Shown here: positions 53,305-61,676 of the stretch, one piece after another
Layout of the letters: every line of letters starts with the position of its first letter
How positions within the stretch are numbered: the stretch's first letter is position 1
Assembly: GCF_900105175.1 (NCBI RefSeq)
Contig: NZ_LT629771.1
Coordinates: forward strand, 4,978,501-5,042,500
Length of the DNA stretch: 64,000 nucleotides
Reading direction: 5' to 3'
Origin: Jiangella sp. DSM 45060
GTDB taxonomy: Bacteria > Actinomycetota > Actinomycetes > Jiangellales > Jiangellaceae
The notes under the pieces: generated by a model
Database searches by the model: none
What the model was told of the DNA's origin: nothing
The model's input: the letters and a program-made list of their open reading frames with translations, nothing else
Program-made: the position numbers and the translations under genes

Positions 53305-54507
53305 ATGCCCACCGCCACGCTCGCCGCCACCACCGTCCACGCGCCGCTCGTCTCCCGGGCGCTGCTGCTCCGGTTCGTCACGATCGTCGGCTCGTCGCTG
53401 GGCTTCTACCTGCCGCTGTCGGTCGTCCCGATGGTCGCCGAGGCGGCCGGGGCGATCGGTGCCGCGGGCCTGGCCACCGGCGCGCTGCTGACGGCGTCGG
53501 TCGCCGCTGAGGTCGCAACGCCGCGGCTGGTCGCCCGGTTCGGGTACCGGCTGACGCTCGCCGCCGGGCTGGTGCTGCTCGGCGCACCCACGCTGGTGCT
53601 GCTGGCCGCGCCGGACCTGGCGGTCGTGGTCGCGGTCAACCTGGTGCGCGGCCTCGGCTTCGGCGTCACGATCGTCGCCGGCGGCGCGTTGACGGCGGCC
53701 CTGCTGCCCGCGCACCGCCGCGGCGAGGGCCTGGCCCTGGTCGGCGTCGTCGGCGGGGTGCCCGCGCTGGTCGCACTGCCGTTCGGGGTCTGGGCGGCCG
53801 GGCAGTGGGGCGCCGGCACGGTGTTCGCGATCACGGCGGTCGCCACGCTGCTCAGCCTGGTCGCCGTGCCCGGGCTCCCTGGGCGCACCGGTGGCGCCGG
53901 TGGGCGCGGCGGTGCTGCCGGCGACGCCAGCGGCGGCGGCTCGCACGGCGTCGTCGATGGTCTGCGCGACGCCGGGCTGGTCCGGCCGGCGGCCGTCTTC
54001 GCGGCGTCGACGGTGGCGGTCGGGGTGCTGGTGACGTTCCTGCCGCTGGCCACCTCGTCCACCTCCGTCGCGGCGGCGGCGCTGCTGGTCCATCCCGCGG
54101 CCGCGACCCTCACCCGCTGGGTGGCCGGGCTCATGGGCGACCGGGGCGGCCAGGGCCGGCTGCTGCTGCCCGGCCTGCTGCTGGCCGCGGCCGGCCTGCT
54201 CGGCGTCAGCGCGACCGGCGCCCCAGCGGCCGTCATCGCGGGAGCCGCGGTGTTCGGCGCCGGGTTCGGGGTGCTGCAGAACGCGACGCTCGCGCTCATG
54301 TACTCGCGGGTGGGACCGGAGGGGTACGGCTCGGTCAGCGCCATCTGGAACGCGGCCTACGACATGGGCATGGCGGCGGGCGCGGCCGGCGCCGGACTGG
54401 TCGCCGCCGGCGCCGGCTACCCCGTCGTGTTCGTGCTGGCCGCCATGCTGCTGGTGCCCGCGCTGCGACCGGCCGCCCGCGAGCGGCGCCTCGCCGAGTC
54501 CCGGTGA
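53305..54507 (+). CDS. MFS transporter
   Basis: The 400-residue protein has about 12 helices with LVARFGYRLTLAAGLVL in loop 2-3 and a Gly-rich central loop (RTGGAGGRGGAAGDASGGG). The C-terminal half ends in GYGSVSAIWNAAYDMGMAAG. The substrate is unknown. TAGGTT six bases before the ATG marks a leaderless promoter. Its stop codon lies in the left arm of a 17-bp inverted repeat. Confidence 0.88.
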   Translation: MPTATLAATTVHAPLVSRALLLRFVTIVGSSLGFYLPLSVVPMVAEAAGAIGAAGLATGALLTASVAAEVATPRLVARFGYRLTLAAGLVLLGAPTLVLLAAPDLAVVVAVNLVRGLGFGVTIVAGGALTAALLPAHRRGEGLALVGVVGGVPALVALPFGVWAAGQWGAGTVFAITAVATLLSLVAVPGLPGRTGGAGGRGGAAGDASGGGSHGVVDGLRDAGLVRPAAVFAASTVAVGVLVTFLPLATSSTSVAAAALLVHPAAATLTRWVAGLMGDRGGQGRLLLPGLLLAAAGLLGVSATGAPAAVIAGAAVFGAGFGVLQNATLALMYSRVGPEGYGSVSAIWNAAYDMGMAAGAAGAGLVAAGAGYPVVFVLAAMLLVPALRPAARERRLAESR

Positions 54508-54555
54508 TCATCAACCTTCTGCGTCGCCCAGGACAGCACAGAAGGTTGATGATCA
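54505..54555. terminator. 17-bp inverted repeat carrying both convergent stop codons
   Basis: TGATCATCAACCTTCTG and its exact inverse flank a 17-base loop. The left arm contains the MFS stop codon and the right arm contains the stop of the convergent glycosyltransferase-like gene. The stem is AT-richer than its surroundings. It may terminate both transcripts, or be a repeat copy that inserted between them. Confidence 0.8.
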
Positions 54556-55290
54556 TGGAGACTCGCCCCTGGCGGGGGCGAGGGCGGCGCGCATGTGCCG
54601 CAGCCGCGCCGGCGACGTCATGCCCATGAAGTGCAGCACGTGCGGCCGCGGCACCGTCGGCCGGTCGAAGTACGAGGCGGCGGCGCTGTTGTACGACTCC
54701 GCGGCGGTCCGGCCCGCGACGTAGGGCTGGTTCCAACTCGGCGGCAGCCAGGACGTGCCGTCGAGGAAGGTGGTGCCGCGGCCCGGCCGGGCCCAGTGGT
54801 AGCGCTCGTCACCACGGTTCCAGCCGAGTGCCAGCAGGACGGCGCCCTGATCGGCCCACGGCCCGGGCTGCGGACCGGCCGCCTCCACCGCGTCGAGCAG
54901 TGCCGTCGCCGCCGGCCCGGAGCGCAGCAGCCAGACGCCGGTGTTGGGGTTGAGCCGGTGCTCGTGCGGTACCTGCTCCAGGGCCAGCGCCTGGAAGGCG
55001 TCCGGGTGAAGGTGGGTGGTGATGTCCTCGTCGTCGCGCAGCACGAGGACGTCGGCGTCGAGCCAGAGGGCGAGAGCGTGACGCTTCAGCGCGGCCCGCA
55101 GCAGCGCGATCTTCGCCCACTTGGCGCGTTGTGCCGCCGCGTCGGCCGCCGTGCCGTCGGCGGGCAGCCGCTCCGCGCGGAGGTCGAAGCCCCACCGCGC
55201 GGCATAACGGCGGAACGACGGCAGCGCGCACTCCTCGAGAACCGGCCACATCCGCGGGCCGGCCGCCGTCACGATGACTCCGTCCGCCAC
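54553..55290 (-). CDS. Glycosyltransferase-like protein (GT-A type, DxD)
   Basis: The 245-residue protein has a nucleotide-sugar fold pattern with YAARWGFDL and WAKIALLRAAL, the metal-binding Asp78-Ala-Asp80 in LWLDADVLV, NPNTGVWLLRSG and a C-terminal HFMGMTSPARL. This recalls GMA12/MNN10-like galactosyl or mannosyl transferases. No signal peptide is seen. Donor and acceptor are unknown. Confidence 0.7.
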   Translation of the reverse strand: MADGVIVTAAGPRMWPVLEECALPSFRRYAARWGFDLRAERLPADGTAADAAAQRAKWAKIALLRAALKRHALALWLDADVLVLRDDEDITTHLHPDAFQALALEQVPHEHRLNPNTGVWLLRSGPAATALLDAVEAAGPQPGPWADQGAVLLALGWNRGDERYHWARPGRGTTFLDGTSWLPPSWNQPYVAGRTAAESYNSAAASYFDRPTVPRPHVLHFMGMTSPARLRHMRAALAPARGESP

Positions 55291-55318
55291 AGCCGGAACG
55301 TGCCCGTTTCGTCCGATT

Positions 55319-56227
55319 TCAACCCGCGCGGCCCGGACCGTGCTCGACGGCGGCGGCGAGGGCTTCGCGGCAGGCGAGGATGGACGGGCGCTGGGCCATG
55401 GACCGGCGGGCGGCGGTGAACACCGTCCGGTGCGGCACGCCGTCGAGATCGACCAGTCGCACCGAGGGCGGGCGCCGGGCCCACATGAGGTCGGGGATCA
55501 GCGCCACCGCGTTGCCGGTCTCGATCAGCTCGATCTGCGCCGTCAGGTCGGCCGTCTCGAACCGCACGTCCGGCTCGAACCCGGCCTGCCGGCAGGCCTG
55601 CTCGGCGAAGTGCCGCGACGCCGCGCCGTGCGGCTCGGCCACCCAGGGCAGCCCGGCGGTGTCGGCCAGCCGGGTGATGTGCGCCCACGCCGCGCCGGGC
55701 GGGACGGCCAGGCGGAGGGCGTCGTGGGTGAGGCCGACGCGGTCGAGCTCCGGGTGCCAGGGCGCGGCGTGGCTCGGGTACTGCTCGGCGACGACGAGAT
55801 CGAAGTCGCGGGCGAACGTCTCCAGCAGCGCGGTCTCGGGCTCGCGCTGCGTCATCGTGACGCGCAGCCGCGGGTGCCGCTCGGCGAGGGTGTGCAGCAG
55901 GTCCGGCATCAGCGCCAGCGCGGCGGACTGGAAGACCGCGAGGCGGACGGTGCCGGTGGCCTCCTGCAGCGACGCGCGCAGGTCGGACTCCGCCTCTTCC
56001 AGCCGCTGCAGCACGACGGCGGTGTGCTCGACCAGGATCTCGGCTTGCGGGGTGAGTTGCAGCCGCCGGCCGACCTTGCGCAGCAGCGGCACGCCGGCCT
56101 CCTTCTCCAACAGCGTGAGCTGCTGCGACACCGACGACGGGCTCTGATGCAGGGCGGCGGCGACATCGGCGATGGTGCCGCGGACGGCCAGTTCCCGGAG
56201 AAGCCGCAGCCGGCGGACGTCGAGCAC
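55319..56227 (-). CDS. LysR-family regulator, probable putA regulator
   Basis: The 302-residue protein has an N-terminal LysR helix-turn-helix (GTIADVAAALHQSPSSVSQQ) and a periplasmic-binding-like effector domain. The GTG start lies about six bases after GGAGG; a TTG four codons upstream is an alternative. It is divergent from putA across a perfect palindrome, so control of proline use is the likely role. Confidence 0.9.
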   Translation of the reverse strand: MLDVRRLRLLRELAVRGTIADVAAALHQSPSSVSQQLTLLEKEAGVPLLRKVGRRLQLTPQAEILVEHTAVVLQRLEEAESDLRASLQEATGTVRLAVFQSAALALMPDLLHTLAERHPRLRVTMTQREPETALLETFARDFDLVVAEQYPSHAAPWHPELDRVGLTHDALRLAVPPGAAWAHITRLADTAGLPWVAEPHGAASRHFAEQACRQAGFEPDVRFETADLTAQIELIETGNAVALIPDLMWARRPPSVRLVDLDGVPHRTVFTAARRSMAQRPSILACREALAAAVEHGPGRAG

Positions 56228-56255
56228 GGTAGCCTCCAAGAAACAGTAAGTGGAT

Positions 56256-56273
56256 CTGACGAGTACTCGTCAG
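56256..56273. promoter_or_regulatory. 18-bp perfect palindrome between lysR and putA
   Basis: CTGACGAGT-ACTCGTCAG reads the same on both strands and lies 18 bases before the putA start and 28 bases from the LysR start. It is the best candidate for the LysR-type operator. Confidence 0.7.
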
Positions 56274-56291
56274 AAAACATCGCTTTACCTT

Positions 56292-59200
56292 ATGCCAACG
56301 GATGACCAGACTGTGGACATGGCCGTGACCTGGAACGACACCGACGCTCGCGCGGGCGGGCTGAACGAGCTGCTGGCGCTGTCCGACGAGGTCGTCGCGA
56401 CCGTCCGCCGCTGGCTGGACGAGTCCGCGCAGCACCCCGCCAGCGCGGCCGCCCAGCGGCTCTCCCAGGTGCTGGCCGATCCCAGCGGGCTGCCGTTCGC
56501 CGTCGGCTTCGTCGACGGCGTCATCCGGCCGGAGGACCCGAAGGTCGCGGCCCAGGCGCTGCGCGAACTGGCCGCCGACGTGCCCGCGTTCCTGCCCGCG
56601 CACCTGCGGCTCGCGGTCCGGGCCGGCGGGCTGGCCGGACGGGTCGCGCCCGGGGTGGTCGTGCCGATCGCGCGGCGGGCGCTGCGCGAGATGGTCGGCC
56701 ACCTGGTCGTCGACGCACGGCCGGCGAAACTGGGCAAGGCGATCGGCCGCATCCGCCGCGACGGCGCCCGGCTCAACGTCAACCTGCTGGGCGAGGCCGT
56801 GCTCGGTGCACGCGAGGCCCGTCGTCGCCTCGACGGCACGCTGAAGCTGCTGGACCGCCCCGACGTCGACTACGTGTCGGTGAAGGTGTCGTCGACGGTG
56901 GCGCCGCATTCGGCGTGGGCGTTCGACGACACCGTCGCGCACGTCGTCGAGGCGCTCATGCCGCTGTACCGGCGGGCCGCGGCCGCGTCGACGTTCGTCA
57001 ACCTGGACATGGAGGAGTACCGCGACCTCGAACTGACGACGGCGGTCTTCACCACGCTGCTGGACCGGCCCGAGTTCGAGGGCCTGGAGGCCGGCATCGT
57101 CCTGCAGGCGTACCTGCCGGACACGCTGGCGACGATGGTCCGCCTGCAGGAGTGGGCGGCAGCACGCCGGGGCCGCGGCGGCGCGCCGGTCAAGGTCCGT
57201 GTCGTCAAGGGCGCGAACCTGCCGATGGAGCGGGTCGAGGCGTCGCTGCGCGGCTGGCCACTGGCCACCTGGCACAGCAAGCAGGAGTCCGACACCAACT
57301 ACAAGCGGCTGCTCGACTACGCGCTGCGGCCCGAGCACATCGGCAACGTGCACATCGGCGTCGCCGGGCACAACCTGTTCGACCTCGCCTTCGCGTGGCT
57401 GCTGGCCGGGCGGCGCGGCGTCCGCGACGGCGTCGAGGTCGAGATGCTGCTGGGCATGGCCCAGGGCCAGGCCGAGGTGGTCCGCCGCGAGGTCGGCAAG
57501 GTCCGGCTCTACACCCCGGTCGTGCACCCGCGCGAGTTCGACGTCGCCATCGCCTACCTGGTGCGGCGGCTGGAGGAGGGCGCGAGCTCGGAGAACTTCC
57601 TGTCCGCGCTGGCCGGGCTGCACGACCACGAGGAGCTGTTCGTCCGCGAGCGCGACCGCTTCCTCGCCTCGCTGGCCGCGCTGGACCGTACGGTGCCCCG
57701 CCCGCACCGCGTCCAGGACCGCCGCGAGACGGTGAGCGGCGCCGTCCAGACCGAGTTCCAGAACGTGCCCGACACCGACCCCGCGCTGCCCGGCAACGTG
57801 GCGTGGAGTCGCGAGATCCTGTCCCGCGCGGTCGCCAGCACCACCGGGGCAGCCACCGCGGAATCGGCGGTGGTGAGGACGGCCGACGCGCTGGACGGCG
57901 TGCTGGGGTCGGCCGAGGCGGCCGGACGGGGCTGGGGCGCGCTGACCGGCGCCGAGCGGGCCGCGGTGCTGCGCCGTGCCGCCGTCGAGCTGGAGCGGCG
58001 CCGGGCCGAGCTGCTGGAGGTCATGGCGGCCGAGGCCGGCAAGACCCTCGACCAGGGCGACCCCGAGGTATCTGAGGCGATCGACTTCGCCAACTACTAC
58101 GCGAGCCTGGCCGAGGCGCTCGACGACGTCGACGGCGCGGTGCGGCGGCCGGTGCCGCTGACCGTCGTCACGCCGCCGTGGAACTTCCCGCTCGCCATCC
58201 CGGCCGGGTCGACGCTGGCCGCGCTGGCCGCCGGGTCCGCCGTCGTGCTGAAGCCGGCGTCGCAGGCGGTGCGCTGCGGCGCCGTGCTGGCCGAGGCGCT
58301 GTGGGCGGCCGGGGTCCCGCGCGACGTGCTGCGGCTGCTCCGGGTCGGCGAGTCCGCGCTGGGCAAGGCGCTGGTGTCCGACCCGCGGGTCGGCCGGCTC
58401 ATCCTCACCGGCGCGTTCGAGACCGCCGAGCTGTTTCGCTCGTTCCGCACCGACCTCCCGCTGCTGGCCGAGACCAGCGGCAAGAACGCGATCGTCGTCA
58501 CCCCGAGCGCCGACATCGACCTCGCCGTCCGCGACGTCGTGTACTCCGCGTTCGGCCACGCCGGGCAGAAGTGCTCGGCGGCGTCGCTGGTCATCCTGGT
58601 CGGCTCGGTGGCGCGGTCGCGCCGGTTCCGCGACCAGCTGGTCGACGCCGTCGCGTCGCTGAAGGTGGGGCTGCCGACCGACCCGACGACCCAGATGGGC
58701 CCGCTCATCGGCCCCGCCGACGGCAAGCTGCTGCGCGCGCTGACGACGCTGGGCCCGGGCGAGTCGTGGGTGGTGCGGCCGCGCCGGCTCGACGACGAGG
58801 GCCGCGTCTGGTCGCCCGGTGTGAAGGTCGGCGTCACCGACGGCTCCGAGTACCACCTGACGGAGTACTTCGGCCCGGTGCTCGGCATCATGACCGCGGC
58901 CACCCTGGACGAGGCGATCGCGCTGCAGAACCGGGTCGCCTACGGCCTCACCGCGGGGCTGCACACCCGCGACGCCGCCGACCTTGCCGCCTGGCTGGAC
59001 CGCGTCGAGGCCGGCAACGTCTACGTCAACCGCGGCACCACCGGCGCGATCGTCCGACGGCAGCCGTTCGGCGGCTGGAAGCGCTCCGCCGTCGGCGCCG
59101 GCACCAAGGCCGGCGGGCCGAACTACCTCGTCGGGCTGACCGACTGGTCGCCCGCGCCGTCCACCGCCACGGCGCCGCTGGCCGCCGGGCCGGCTGCGCT

Positions 59201-59771
59201 GCTGGCCGCCGCGCACGCCGCCGGGCTGGCCGGCGCCGACGCGCTGGAGCGGGCGCTGCGCAGCGACGCCGCCGCCTGGCGCGACGAGTTCGGCGTCGCG
59301 CGCGACGTGTCCGGGCTGAGCGCCGAGCGCAACGTGTTCCGCTACCTGCCGTACCCGGTCACGGTCCGGCACGAGTCCGGCGCCCCGGTCGCCGACCTGC
59401 TGCGGGTGGTCGCGGCCGGTGTGCTCGCGGGCGCCCGGGTGACGGTGTCGGCGACCGGCGAGCTGCCCGCCGCGGTGACGTCGGCCGTGACGGCGCTGGG
59501 CGTCGAGGTCGCGGTCGAGCCCGACGCGGTCTGGCGGCGCCGGGCGGCGACGCTGACCGGGCGGGTCCGGCTGGTCGGCGGCGACCCGTCGGCGCTGTAC
59601 GGGGCGACCGGCGGCCGTCCCGACCTCGCCGTCTACGCCCAGCCGGTGACCGAGGCCGGCCGCGTCGAGCTGCTGCCGTTCCTGCACGAGCAGGCCGTGA
59701 GCATCACCGCGCACCGGTTCGGCTCGCCCGACCCACTCGCCGCATCGGTGCTCGCCTCGGCGGCGTCCTGA
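56292..59771 (+). CDS. putA: Bifunctional proline dehydrogenase/L-glutamate-gamma-semialdehyde dehydrogenase
   Basis: The 1159-residue protein has a proline dehydrogenase barrel (KVRVVKGANLPMERVEASLR, HIGNVHIGVAGHNLFDLAF, EVEMLLGMAQGQAEVVRREV) and an aldehyde dehydrogenase domain with TPPWNFPLAIPAG, the catalytic Glu in LLAETSGKNA and the catalytic Cys in GHAGQKCSAAS. A further C-terminal part resembles the vestigial ALDH-like domain of long PutAs. It oxidises proline to glutamate. There is no N-terminal DNA-binding domain, so regulation probably falls to the LysR protein. An ATG at 56319 is an alternative start. Confidence 0.94.
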   Translation: MPTDDQTVDMAVTWNDTDARAGGLNELLALSDEVVATVRRWLDESAQHPASAAAQRLSQVLADPSGLPFAVGFVDGVIRPEDPKVAAQALRELAADVPAFLPAHLRLAVRAGGLAGRVAPGVVVPIARRALREMVGHLVVDARPAKLGKAIGRIRRDGARLNVNLLGEAVLGAREARRRLDGTLKLLDRPDVDYVSVKVSSTVAPHSAWAFDDTVAHVVEALMPLYRRAAAASTFVNLDMEEYRDLELTTAVFTTLLDRPEFEGLEAGIVLQAYLPDTLATMVRLQEWAAARRGRGGAPVKVRVVKGANLPMERVEASLRGWPLATWHSKQESDTNYKRLLDYALRPEHIGNVHIGVAGHNLFDLAFAWLLAGRRGVRDGVEVEMLLGMAQGQAEVVRREVGKVRLYTPVVHPREFDVAIAYLVRRLEEGASSENFLSALAGLHDHEELFVRERDRFLASLAALDRTVPRPHRVQDRRETVSGAVQTEFQNVPDTDPALPGNVAWSREILSRAVASTTGAATAESAVVRTADALDGVLGSAEAAGRGWGALTGAERAAVLRRAAVELERRRAELLEVMAAEAGKTLDQGDPEVSEAIDFANYYASLAEALDDVDGAVRRPVPLTVVTPPWNFPLAIPAGSTLAALAAGSAVVLKPASQAVRCGAVLAEALWAAGVPRDVLRLLRVGESALGKALVSDPRVGRLILTGAFETAELFRSFRTDLPLLAETSGKNAIVVTPSADIDLAVRDVVYSAFGHAGQKCSAASLVILVGSVARSRRFRDQLVDAVASLKVGLPTDPTTQMGPLIGPADGKLLRALTTLGPGESWVVRPRRLDDEGRVWSPGVKVGVTDGSEYHLTEYFGPVLGIMTAATLDEAIALQNRVAYGLTAGLHTRDAADLAAWLDRVEAGNVYVNRGTTGAIVRRQPFGGWKRSAVGAGTKAGGPNYLVGLTDWSPAPSTATAPLAAGPAALLAAAHAAGLAGADALERALRSDAAAWRDEFGVARDVSGLSAERNVFRYLPYPVTVRHESGAPVADLLRVVAAGVLAGARVTVSATGELPAAVTSAVTALGVEVAVEPDAVWRRRAATLTGRVRLVGGDPSALYGATGGRPDLAVYAQPVTEAGRVELLPFLHEQAVSITAHRFGSPDPLAASVLASAAS

Positions 59772-60128
59772 CGCCCTTTGCAATGAGCACCCATACGCAT
59801 CGGTACCCGCCCCCGGCAGCCGTCCCGACGCCCCTCGCAATGAGCACCCATACGCATCGACGCCCGCCCCCGGCAGCCGTCCCGATGCCGCTCGCAATGA
59901 GCACCCATACGCATCGGTACCCGCCCCCGGCAGCCGTCCGGACGCCTTCGCAATGAGCACCCATACGCATCGGTACCCGCCCCCGGCAGCCGTCCCGACG
60001 CCCCTCGCAATGAGCACCCACCCGCCATCGATGCGTATGGGTGCTCATTGCAAAGGGGCCAGGTGAGCCTCGCGTCCTCCGTCCCGGCCGAGCCGGCCAG
60101 GCGTGACGCGGGCGGCTACGCTCGCGGG
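59772..60128. other. Gene-free region between putA and the SagB-like gene
   Basis: This stretch holds the 57-bp repeat array and then, at 60117-60122, TACGCT, a -10 element six bases before the next ATG. No gene is supported in it. Confidence 0.7.
59775..60056. repeat. 57-bp tandem array bounded by inverted arms
   Basis: GCAATGAGCACCCATACGCA begins units at 59780, 59837, 59894 and 59950; a shorter unit begins at 60007. The units are 57, 57, 56 and 57 bases long and contain CCCGCCCCCGGCAGCCGTCC. The array ends in the exact inverse of its first 28 bases (59775-59802 against 60029-60056). The arms match those of the palindrome at 4492-4550, so this is an expanded copy of the same element. Confidence 0.92.
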
Positions 60129-61676
60129 ATGAGCTCGCGCAACGCCGACGTCCGGGCCGCCCTCGAGTTCCACGCGGCGACCCGCTACTGGCGCGGCGGC
60201 GACGGCATCGTCATGGGCACGCCGCCCGACGTCGAGAACGGCATCTGGGAGGAGGACCGGTCGCTCGAGCCGTACCCGTTCAAGGTGTACGAGACGCTGG
60301 AGCCGATCGCGATCCCCCGCGATGTCCCGCCGTCGCCGAGCGAGCTGCCCGCGCTGGCCGCGGTCTCGGCGACGGGCCGGGACGGAACCGGGGCGCCGGA
60401 CCTGGCGCTGCTGGCCCGGATCGGGCGGCTGAGCAACGGGCTGCTGGACCGCACCGTCACCGTCCGCGGCACGACCATCACGTACCGGACGGCCGGCGGC
60501 ACCGGCGCGCGCTACCACCTGGAGCTGTACTTCGCCTGCGCCGACCTGCCCGGTCTCGGCGCGGGCCTGTACCACTACGCGGCGCACGACCACAGCCTGC
60601 GCCGGGTGCGCTCCGGCGACGTCCGGTCCGCGCTGGGCGTCGAGGCCCCGGTCGTCCTGGCGGTGACCAGCACGTTCTGGCGCAACGCGTGGCGGTACAA
60701 GGCGCGCGCGTACCGGCACGCGTTCTGGGACGCGGGCACGTCGCTGTCGCAGGCACTGGCGGTCGCGGCGTCGGCCGGCGTCCCGGCCGAGTTGGTGCTG
60801 GGCTTCGCCGACCAGGAGGTCAACGCCGTCCTCGGCATCGACGGCGTGCGTGAGGCCACCGTCGCGCTGTGCGCGCTCGGCCACGGCGGGGCGCCCGCGC
60901 CGGAACTCGCGGCACTGCCGCCGCTGGACCTGCCGGTGCGGCCGGTGTCGCCGCGCGAGGTCGAGTTCCCCGCGATCCCGGCCATGCACCTGGCGTCGTC
61001 GCTGGACACCGCCGCCGAGGCGGCCGCCTGGCGGTCCCGCTCCGTCGACGCCGACCGGCCGGAACCGGCCGGCCCGCTCACCACGCTGGACCCGCTGCCC
61101 GACGACGCGCTGCCGCCCGAGCCGGTCGAAGAGGTGATCCTGCGCCGCCGGTCGACCCGCAACTACGACACGTCAGTGGAGCTGGGGTTCCGCGACTTCT
61201 CGACGCTGCTGGACCGCTCGTCGCGGGCATACGCCGCCGACGTCCGCCCGCCGCTGGACTGCTACCTCATCGTCAACGCCGTCGAGGGCCTGACCCCGGG
61301 CGTCTATCTGCACCACCCGGCGCGCGGCGCCGTCGAGCTGCTGCGGGCGGGCGACTTCCGCGCCGACGCCGCGCGCATCGCCGTCGGGCAGGAGTACTGC
61401 GCTAACGCGCACGTCAACGCCTACTGGCTGGCCGACCTCGGGCCGCTGCTGGCGGCGTACGGCAACCGCGGCTACCGCGCGGCCCAGCTGACCAGCGCGC
61501 TGCAGGCCGGGAAGCTGCACCTCGGCACGCACGCGCTGGGCCTGGGCGCCGTCGGCTCCACGTCGGCCGACGACGAGGTGGTGGAGTTCTTCTCGCCGCA
61601 CGCGGCCGGCAAGTCCTACCTGTTCGTGACGGTGTTCGGCGTCAAGCGGCCGCGAACCGCTTCCCCGCGTCCGTGA
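60129..61676 (+). CDS. SagB/ThcOx-type dehydrogenase with two nitroreductase-like domains
   Basis: The 515-residue protein contains two flavin nitroreductase-like halves: an N-terminal one with WRYKARAYRHAFWDAGTSLS and a C-terminal one starting EEVILRRRSTRNYD and ending SYLFVTVFGVKR. SagB-type enzymes oxidise azoline rings to azoles in peptide natural products using FMN, but no YcaO or precursor gene is nearby. The ATG follows a TACGCT -10 element by six bases. It overlaps the convergent aminotransferase gene by 35 bases. Confidence 0.82.
   Translation: MSSRNADVRAALEFHAATRYWRGGDGIVMGTPPDVENGIWEEDRSLEPYPFKVYETLEPIAIPRDVPPSPSELPALAAVSATGRDGTGAPDLALLARIGRLSNGLLDRTVTVRGTTITYRTAGGTGARYHLELYFACADLPGLGAGLYHYAAHDHSLRRVRSGDVRSALGVEAPVVLAVTSTFWRNAWRYKARAYRHAFWDAGTSLSQALAVAASAGVPAELVLGFADQEVNAVLGIDGVREATVALCALGHGGAPAPELAALPPLDLPVRPVSPREVEFPAIPAMHLASSLDTAAEAAAWRSRSVDADRPEPAGPLTTLDPLPDDALPPEPVEEVILRRRSTRNYDTSVELGFRDFSTLLDRSSRAYAADVRPPLDCYLIVNAVEGLTPGVYLHHPARGAVELLRAGDFRADAARIAVGQEYCANAHVNAYWLADLGPLLAAYGNRGYRAAQLTSALQAGKLHLGTHALGLGAVGSTSADDEVVEFFSPHAAGKSYLFVTVFGVKRPRTASPRP

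Noticed and set aside
58178-59956. Long frame with MSTHTHR-type repeats running through the array
   Set aside because: It lies in another frame of putA, has no domain, and the repeat part merely happens to be open because the unit length is divisible by three.
55269-60017. Very long minus-strand frame opposite putA and its neighbours
   Set aside because: Arg/Gly/Gln-rich shadow of putA and the LysR gene region typical of high-GC DNA; no domain.
59780-60056. CRISPR array
   Set aside because: The 57-bp units abut with no unique spacers, there are no cas genes, and the array ends in an inverted copy of its own arm.
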